This document shows positions 29,923-35,035 of a DNA stretch of 35,035 bases, one piece after another. The DNA lies in the NCBI GenBank assembly GCA_029882995.1, contig JAOUJV010000016.1, forward strand, positions 1-35,035, read 5' to 3'. The notes below the pieces were generated by a model, which was not told where the DNA came from, searched no databases, and was given only the letters and a program-made list of their open reading frames with translations. The translations under genes were made by a program, and so were the position numbers. Source of the DNA: Gammaproteobacteria bacterium. Lineage in GTDB: Bacteria > Pseudomonadota > Gammaproteobacteria > DAOVJZ01. Positions within the stretch are counted from its first letter, which is position 1; the number at the start of each line of letters is the position of its first letter.

Positions 29923-31425
29923 ATGGCAGAAGAAGAAACAATACAAGACGAACAGGAACAAATTAAACAGCGCCGTGAAAAGCTGAGCACCTTACGCGAG
30001 GAAGGCATTGCGTTCCCGACGGATTTCCGACGTGATGTCGTGGCTGGTGAGCTCCATGCCGAGTATGGAGAGAAAGCGGCAGAAGATCTGGAAGCGACTC
30101 CTGTTCGTGTGAAAGTGGCGGGCCGTATGATGACACGTCGTGTGATGGGTAAGGCCAGCTTTTGTCATATTCAGGATATGTCAGGCAAAATACAGTTGTA
30201 TGTGACACGTGATGTATTACCGGAAGGTTACTATAACCAGCAATTCAAAAAATGGGACATTGGCGATATTCTGGGTGCAGAAGGTATCCTGTTCAAGACC
30301 AAGACCGGTGAGCTGAGTGTCAAGGTCGATAATATCCGTCTTTTAACCAAGGCGTTGCGTCCCTTGCCAGAGAAGTTTCATGGTCTGGCTGATCAGGAAA
30401 CCAAGTATCGTCAGCGTTACCTTGATCTGATTATGAATGACGTGACACGCGAGACATTTCTGGTGCGTACACGCATTATCAGTTTTATTCGTGAGTTTTT
30501 GACACACAGTGGATTTCTGGAAGTGGAAACCCCAATGATGCAGGCAATTCCCGGAGGTGCCACAGCACGTCCTTTTGAGACACATCATAATGCGCTCGAT
30601 ATGGGGTTGTATTTGCGTATTGCACCGGAACTTTATCTCAAGCGTCTGGTGGTGGGTGGTTTTGAAAATGTATTTGAAATAAACCGTAATTTCCGCAATG
30701 AGGGTTTATCAACCCGCCATAATCCGGAATTTACCATGCTTGAGTTTTATCAGGCGTATGCAGATTATCATGACCTGATGAACCTGACAGAAGACATGTT
30801 ACGTCAACTGGCAAAACAGGTTCTGGGGAAAACCAAAATCACCTATCAGGGTGAAGAATATGATTTTGATAAACCGTTTACCCGCATGTCAGTGAAGGAA
30901 TCTATCCTGCATTACAACCCTGAACTCAAACCAGAGGATATTGATAATATTGACTCTGCATGCAAGGTGGCAGAAGGTCTGAAAATCCCGTTAAAGGATT
31001 CCTACGGTCTGGGCAAGATTCAGATCGAGATTTTTGAAAAAACGGTTGAACACCGATTAATGGATCCTACTTTTATTACTGCCTATCCGGTTGAAGTATC
31101 ACCACTGGCACGACGTAATGATGATGATCCGTTTGTAACCGACCGGTTTGAGTTCTTTGTTGGTGGTCGTGAAATTGCCAATGGCTTTTCCGAGTTGAAT
31201 GATGCAGAAGATCAGGCTGAGCGTTTCCGCAAGCAGGTAGAGGAAAAAGATGCCGGTGATATGGAAGCCATGCATTTTGACGCTGATTATATTACAGCAC
31301 TGGAACACGGTATGCCGCCAACAGCAGGAGAAGGTATCGGTATTGATCGCCTGGTCATGTTGTTTACTGATGCTCCTTCCATTCGGGATGTATTATTGTT
31401 TCCACACATGCGACCCAAAGCGTAA
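29923..31425 (+). CDS. lysS: Lysine--tRNA ligase, class II
   Basis: Charges tRNA-Lys. An N-terminal helical and OB-fold anticodon-binding domain (about residues 1-150; V-A-G-R-M-M-T-R-R) precedes the class II catalytic domain. Motif 2 is in [11 protein letters not shown] and motif 3 in [10 protein letters not shown] near the C-terminus. It has 500 residues, the normal bacterial size. GGAAAG before the ATG serves as ribosome-binding site and lies in one copy of a short imperfect direct repeat that fills the 36-bp gap to prfB. Confidence 0.97.
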   Translation: MAEEETIQDEQEQIKQRREKLSTLREEGIAFPTDFRRDVVAGELHAEYGEKAAEDLEATPVRVKVAGRMMTRRVMGKASFCHIQDMSGKIQLYVTRDVLPEGYYNQQFKKWDIGDILGAEGILFKTKTGELSVKVDNIRLLTKALRPLPEKFHGLADQETKYRQRYLDLIMNDVTRETFLVRTRIISFIREFLTHSGFLEVETPMMQAIPGGATARPFETHHNALDMGLYLRIAPELYLKRLVVGGFENVFEINRNFRNEGLSTRHNPEFTMLEFYQAYADYHDLMNLTEDMLRQLAKQVLGKTKITYQGEEYDFDKPFTRMSVKESILHYNPELKPEDIDNIDSACKVAEGLKIPLKDSYGLGKIQIEIFEKTVEHRLMDPTFITAYPVEVSPLARRNDDDPFVTDRFEFFVGGREIANGFSELNDAEDQAERFRKQVEEKDAGDMEAMHFDADYITALEHGMPPTAGEGIGIDRLVMLFTDAPSIRDVLLFPHMRPKA

Positions 31426-31443
31426 TTCCATTTTTTAATTCCG

Positions 31444-31902
31444 ATGGCCATTGAGATAGAACGCAAATTCCTTGTTACCGGGGAGGGCTGGCGTTCTGGC
31501 GACAAAGGTCAATTTTGCCAGCAAGGCTATTTATCTATTACGGATGAAATGGCAGTGCGTGTGCGCATTCTGGGTGAAACCGCTTCTATTACAGTCAAGG
31601 CTATGGGCGCATCTTTATCACGTCCTGAATTCGAATATCCTGTCCCGTTTGATGATGCACAGGAAATGCTGACCAGATATTGCCTGAAGCCGATTGTAGA
31701 AAAAATACGGTATCACGTTGAGCATGCAGGAGAAACATGGGAAGTGGATGAGTTTCAGGGTGTCAATGCGGGGCTGGTGTTGGCTGAAATAGAGTTGGAA
31801 AATGAGCAACAGGCGATAGAATTACCTGAATGGACGGGGAATGAGGTCACGGAAGATAAATACTATATAGAAATCAATCTTGGTCTGGTCACGTATAAAT
31901 AA
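31444..31902 (+). CDS. CYTH-domain protein (triphosphate tunnel enzyme, probable triphosphatase)
   Basis: A 152-residue single-domain member of the CYTH family. The defining E-x-E-x-K motif is at residues 4-8 (E-I-E-R-K-F-L), and further charged residues that would line the tunnel are in R-V-R-I, T-V-K-A, E-F-E-Y and E-I-E-L-E. Compact bacterial proteins of this type usually hydrolyse inorganic triphosphate; adenylate cyclase activity is less likely. It follows lysS by 18 bases and may be the last gene of the recJ-prfB-lysS run. It converges on the SelO-like gene, with 23 AT-rich bases between the stops and no hairpin. Confidence 0.9.
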   Translation: MAIEIERKFLVTGEGWRSGDKGQFCQQGYLSITDEMAVRVRILGETASITVKAMGASLSRPEFEYPVPFDDAQEMLTRYCLKPIVEKIRYHVEHAGETWEVDEFQGVNAGLVLAEIELENEQQAIELPEWTGNEVTEDKYYIEINLGLVTYK

Positions 31903-31925
31903 TTAATATTATCTTTATAATTGAT

Positions 31926-33767
31926 TCATATTTCATCTCGATAAGTATGGACAATGTCCATAATGCCGTTAAAAATCTTTTCAGCATGTTGTTTCTGTGC
32001 TTTTCTGGTAATACTGTGTTTTGATTCCGGTTTGAGCGTCTGTTCATAGACAAAATTATCTATGATGGCCTGAAAGTCCTCAGGTGAAATCCGGTTGCGA
32101 TATCTTGAAAGCCTCTGGGCGATATAAACCATGGAGTTACCGGTAATTCTGTCATAGCGATTAATAATGGCAGAGCGTTTAGCCATTTTATTTAAAATAG
32201 TAACCGGTTTCTTGTCAGACAGTGTTGCGCAGCGATTAACAAGCCGGGAATAGATTTTCCTGAAGTCAGCGATATGAGTATGTCTTCCGGGAGTAATTAA
32301 CATGTCTTTCTTGCTGGCATATTTACTCTTCATGATTTCAATAAATTCCTTGTCTGAAATATCCTCACCAGCCGCCAGTTTTATCGGGAATTCACGCAAA
32401 ATATCACGCAAACAAAATACCGCATCCCAGGTAATACCATCTTCAACCTTGTGCGGGCCTTTGACAGATTTGACATATTCAAAATAGTTGCAGGCCTTCA
32501 TGAAGTCACGTGTAAGCTTTTTACCTGCAGTATCAGCTAAAAGGGATTTTATCTGGGTAGAATCAAATCCTGTCTTGTAAAGAATGAGTTCGTTTTTTGT
32601 GTTTTCAAAAATACGATCAAAGGATTTAAGTGATTTGTGCTGACTGAATTTCTCGATACTTTTCTTTTTTCCGGTGATCAGAAAATCTGTAATCTGTGCA
32701 AAAGTCTGGATAATATATTTTGCCTTGTTTTTCTGCTCAGTAATGGTTGTTGACATGCGTTCAACATCATCAAATCGATAATCATGATGGAACAGGCCAA
32801 ACTGTCTTACCGAGCCATAGTCGATAATGCCGCAGTCCATCAAAATATTGTCACCATCCCAGTCAAGCCAGCAGAATATATATTCCATTTCAAATCTGGC
32901 GGTAGTACGGGCAAAACTTTCTGTTATTTTTTCAAGGAAGTATTGATAGGTTTCTTTTCTGGATTTGTTTTTTGGCCATTTTTCATTTTTCTTCTGGCGA
33001 TCGATGTAATAATCCACGACCTGTTTTACTCGGGTCAAGTCCCCCTGCTTTATATGATGGAAAAAATGGGCAGGGCGCAGCAGGTTTTTTGATGCGCGCA
33101 CATTGATGGATGTGCTGTCATCAAATGAAATAACAGCCAGTGTACGCTCTGTCGGGATGTCATTTTTATGAAAAATTTCACTCATAATGGTCGTATAGAT
33201 ACCGTCCATTAGATCGGCGAGCCCACAACCATACGAGACGTTTTTGTCACCGGTTTTAAAGAATTTGTTTTGTATTGCAGTGGCAGGGCTTAACGACGTT
33301 GCGCCGGTTCCACAACTGGAGATATCCCATATGCTATTGGTGGTCTCAAAGTAACCATTCCATACACCGCGCCCATCCCCTGATGTGCGACCGGTTTTAT
33401 CCGGGTGTTGCATTTGCAGGTAGCGTGTAGCCATGTATGTTCCATCAAGCTTGTCTTTTTCCGGAACACGGGTTTTATGAATAATATCGTATTCATTAAT
33501 AATCTGGATTGAAAAGGTATCCAGTATGGTTTTGCACAAACCGGCATTGAGTTTTTCAGGATGATTTTTTTGCAGTAGGCCCATTTCTTTTGCCAGTTGG
33601 AAGTTAAAATAAAATACCTTGCCGCCATGACGTTTTTTGGCACCGTAATCAATAAAGCCATCAGGTACAGCCTGTTTGAAAGGATGCTTGCCATTGATGC
33701 GTCTGAAACGTGGATAGTGGGTCGCAGGGGTACGCATTTTTCTGTTTTTACTGGTTACACTGGACAT
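31926..33767 (-). CDS. Divergent SelO-like (YdiU/UPF0061-related) pseudokinase-fold protein, putative protein AMPylator
   Basis: A 613-residue protein without an obvious close family. By eye it aligns with SelO, which transfers AMP from ATP to proteins. R-T-S-G-D-G-R-G (127-134) matches the G-D-G-R-A turn, and E-R-T-L-A-V-I (207-213) the T-T-R-A-L-A-V strand. R224 and R231, seven apart, match the two phosphate-contacting arginines. D-G-D-N-I-L (304-309) with D-Y-G (316-318) gives the ten-residue Asp-to-Asp spacing of the metal site. The position of the ATP-binding lysine (L-K-G-S-G) reads S-C-G-T-G, with Cys152. About 65 N-terminal residues and the C-terminal 200 are unlike typical SelO (about 480-500 residues). 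The gene stands alone, and its ATG follows a perfect TATAAT by 7 bases without a ribosome-binding site. Confidence 0.7.
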   Translation of the reverse strand: MSSVTSKNRKMRTPATHYPRFRRINGKHPFKQAVPDGFIDYGAKKRHGGKVFYFNFQLAKEMGLLQKNHPEKLNAGLCKTILDTFSIQIINEYDIIHKTRVPEKDKLDGTYMATRYLQMQHPDKTGRTSGDGRGVWNGYFETTNSIWDISSCGTGATSLSPATAIQNKFFKTGDKNVSYGCGLADLMDGIYTTIMSEIFHKNDIPTERTLAVISFDDSTSINVRASKNLLRPAHFFHHIKQGDLTRVKQVVDYYIDRQKKNEKWPKNKSRKETYQYFLEKITESFARTTARFEMEYIFCWLDWDGDNILMDCGIIDYGSVRQFGLFHHDYRFDDVERMSTTITEQKNKAKYIIQTFAQITDFLITGKKKSIEKFSQHKSLKSFDRIFENTKNELILYKTGFDSTQIKSLLADTAGKKLTRDFMKACNYFEYVKSVKGPHKVEDGITWDAVFCLRDILREFPIKLAAGEDISDKEFIEIMKSKYASKKDMLITPGRHTHIADFRKIYSRLVNRCATLSDKKPVTILNKMAKRSAIINRYDRITGNSMVYIAQRLSRYRNRISPEDFQAIIDNFVYEQTLKPESKHSITRKAQKQHAEKIFNGIMDIVHTYRDEI

Positions 33768-34036
33768 ACTATTTATTATAGGCAGTAAAACAGATGTCTT
33801 TAGCTATATAACTATATGAAAAACAATAAAATATTGATGATATTTGCCAGAGCAAGGGGAAAATCAGCGAAAAATGCTTAATCTGCGTAATTTTTGTCGC
33901 GTTCAAGCAAGGTCTTGAATTGGTGATATTCGGGGAAATTCAGTGTGAATCAAGCCTGGTTTCCCGGTAGAAAAAGATAAAAAATGATTTTATCCAGACA
34001 CTGAAATCTCGCTTACCTGTTCTGTGTATATTGATA
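33768..34036. other. Intergenic region upstream of the SelO-like gene, with its -10 element
   Basis: The 269 bp hold no convincing ORF, tRNA or hairpin terminator. On the minus strand TATAAT (33780 to 33775) lies 7 bases before the ATG of the SelO-like gene, predicting a start at or beside the A of ATG. No -35 is recognisable at 16-18 bases (CTAAAG at 17). The rest is AT-rich with scattered G-runs and nothing I can name. Confidence 0.5.
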
Positions 34037-34873
34037 TCAGCTTGTGACCAGCTTCTGTAATTCGGCAACGTCATCGCGTGCCTTTTCCAGCGCCTCAATA
34101 CTTTCTTTTGGTGTCAGTCCCAGTTTTTTGAAGGCGGGAATACTGGTCCAATTGAGTTTGGTGTAAGGGTGATCTGATCCCATATAGCTGTGCAGGTTTG
34201 CAATCATCACGACATCGGCATAATCAACATCATCACTGTGATAACGCTCAAGACTTTCATGTTCAACAACAACGGTGATCAGATCTTCCGGGAAATTCCA
34301 TAGTTCCATAATGGCTCGACCGATAGTGATATGATGGTCAAAAACGGTTTTTTCCAGAAAGCCATCCTGCTTAAGCAGCTGCATGTTTTGTTCGAAGCGT
34401 TTAATAATAGGTAATGCACCAATATCATGAACGAGGCCTGCCAGCATGGCCTGATCCGGTTCAAGTTTGGTATATCGATCGGCAAACACATAACTGATGG
34501 CAGCAACCTGTGTGCTGTGTAGCCAGACCTTGCGCATGTATTTTTTCAGAATGGCAGATTTGGAGTGATAGAGCTGCTCCATCACGAGACTGGTAACAAG
34601 ATTACGTACCAGTTTATTACCAAGACGGGTTACCGCCATTTTTAGATCAGTGATTTCGGAGCGACCACGCATCAATGGACTGTTGGCTACCTGCAGCATG
34701 CGTGCAGCAAGAGCGGCATCGGCACTGATAATACGGGTTATTTCACTTGCATCGGCATTATGGTCTTCAACAGTTTCCCTTACTTTGTTGGCAACCTCGG
34801 GCAGGGTAGGGAGCACAACACGATTGTGCTGGATGTCTTCAACCAGTCCTTCCAGAAATTGCGCTGTTTCCAT
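34037..34873 (-). CDS. HDOD-domain signalling protein
   Basis: A 278-residue single-domain HDOD protein. The N-terminal half has the family pattern L-P-T-L-P-E-V-A-N-K-V, then I-S-A-D-A-A-L-A-A-R-M-L-Q-V-A-N-S-P-L-M. A metal-like H-D pair remains in G-L-V-H-D-I-G-A-L, followed by H-H-I-T-I-G and V-E-H-E-S-L. HDOD proteins are generally non-enzymatic relatives of HD phosphohydrolases that act in signalling, motility and stress control. It has no attached GGDEF, EAL or receiver domain. It starts 14 bases after the ygfZ stop, so the two are probably cotranscribed. Confidence 0.9.
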   Translation of the reverse strand: METAQFLEGLVEDIQHNRVVLPTLPEVANKVRETVEDHNADASEITRIISADAALAARMLQVANSPLMRGRSEITDLKMAVTRLGNKLVRNLVTSLVMEQLYHSKSAILKKYMRKVWLHSTQVAAISYVFADRYTKLEPDQAMLAGLVHDIGALPIIKRFEQNMQLLKQDGFLEKTVFDHHITIGRAIMELWNFPEDLITVVVEHESLERYHSDDVDYADVVMIANLHSYMGSDHPYTKLNWTSIPAFKKLGLTPKESIEALEKARDDVAELQKLVTS

Positions 34874-34887
34874 TCGGTTCTTATTCT

Positions 34888-35035
34888 TTATTTGGTGGGT
34901 TCTTCCAAAGTATAGGGTAATTCCGTCAATTCGAGTACAGGGCCATTTTTATCTTTCAGATGTATTTTTGATTTTTCAGCACTGGCTATTTGTATTACGG
35001 CCAATACATCATAGCCGCCGCTGTCGGATGGATGG
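34888..35035 (-). CDS. ygfZ: tRNA-modifying / folate-binding protein YgfZ, C-terminal end (partial)
   Basis: Only the last 48 codons are in the window; the gene continues beyond base 35035. The frame reads G-G-Y-D-V-L-A-V-I-Q and ends L-E-L-T-E-L-P-Y-T-L-E-E-P-T-K. The terminal L-P-Y-x-L-E-E is the characteristic end of YgfZ, a tetrahydrofolate-dependent factor for iron-sulfur cluster proteins such as MiaB. The fragment is too short for more checks. It is upstream of the HDOD gene on the same strand. Confidence 0.75.
   Translation of the reverse strand, partial: HPSDSGGYDVLAVIQIASAEKSKIHLKDKNGPVLELTELPYTLEEPTK

Overview
The window is a contiguous chromosomal segment of a gammaproteobacterium with base composition around the mid-40s % G+C, judged by eye. 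The evidence is gene order and close protein similarity: dnaE-accA-tilS, pyrG-kdsA-eno-ftsB-ispD-ispF-truD, surE-pcm-nlpD-rpoS and recJ-prfB-lysS are classic gammaproteobacterial blocks. The proteins have the lengths and active-site motifs of the E. coli families. I cannot name a genus. Nearly all of the window is coding and there are no rRNA or tRNA genes, no transposase and no CRISPR array. The longest gene-free gaps are 269 and 234 bp.

Layout. 1-5790 (+): 3' part of dnaE, then accA and tilS. 5929-12374 (+): pyrG, kdsA, eno, ftsB, ispD, ispF and truD (CTP, KDO, glycolysis, division, isoprenoid and pseudouridine functions), with a long perfect inverted repeat between eno and ftsB. 12508-17406: an accessory block that splits the usual truD-surE junction. 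It holds a chemoreceptor, a Dabb-type lipoprotein, a TauE/SafE permease, an unrecognised 147-residue protein and a DUF2788-like small membrane protein (all +), followed by a SIMPL-domain periplasmic protein and an Smr-domain protein (both -). 17532-20801 (+): surE, pcm, nlpD and rpoS, ending in a clear terminator. 20848-21219 (-): a Mth938-like protein. 21391-25028 (+): alaC, hom and thrC, an amino-acid operon, with terminator. 25203-26765 (+): nnrS plus a cupin gene, preceded by a well-placed FNR/NNR-type box. 27000-31902 (+): recJ, prfB with its programmed frameshift, lysS and a CYTH-domain protein. 31926-35035 (-): a large divergent SelO-like (YdiU/UPF0061-like) protein, an HDOD-domain protein and the 3' end of ygfZ.

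The most interesting item is the 613-residue protein at 31926-33767. By-eye alignment shows it to be a very divergent relative of the SelO pseudokinase-fold AMPylators. The metal-binding D-N...D-Y-G arrangement and the two phosphate-contacting arginines are kept, but the ATP-binding lysine position appears to be cysteine, and both termini are unlike canonical SelO. Its start codon lies just 7 nt after a perfect TATAAT, which suggests a leaderless mRNA. Other points of interest are the nnrS promoter architecture (FNR-like box centred at about -41.5 from a predicted start), the 25-bp inverted repeat between eno and ftsB, overlapping inverted repeats in the pyrG leader, and a hairpin over the rpoS ribosome-binding site.
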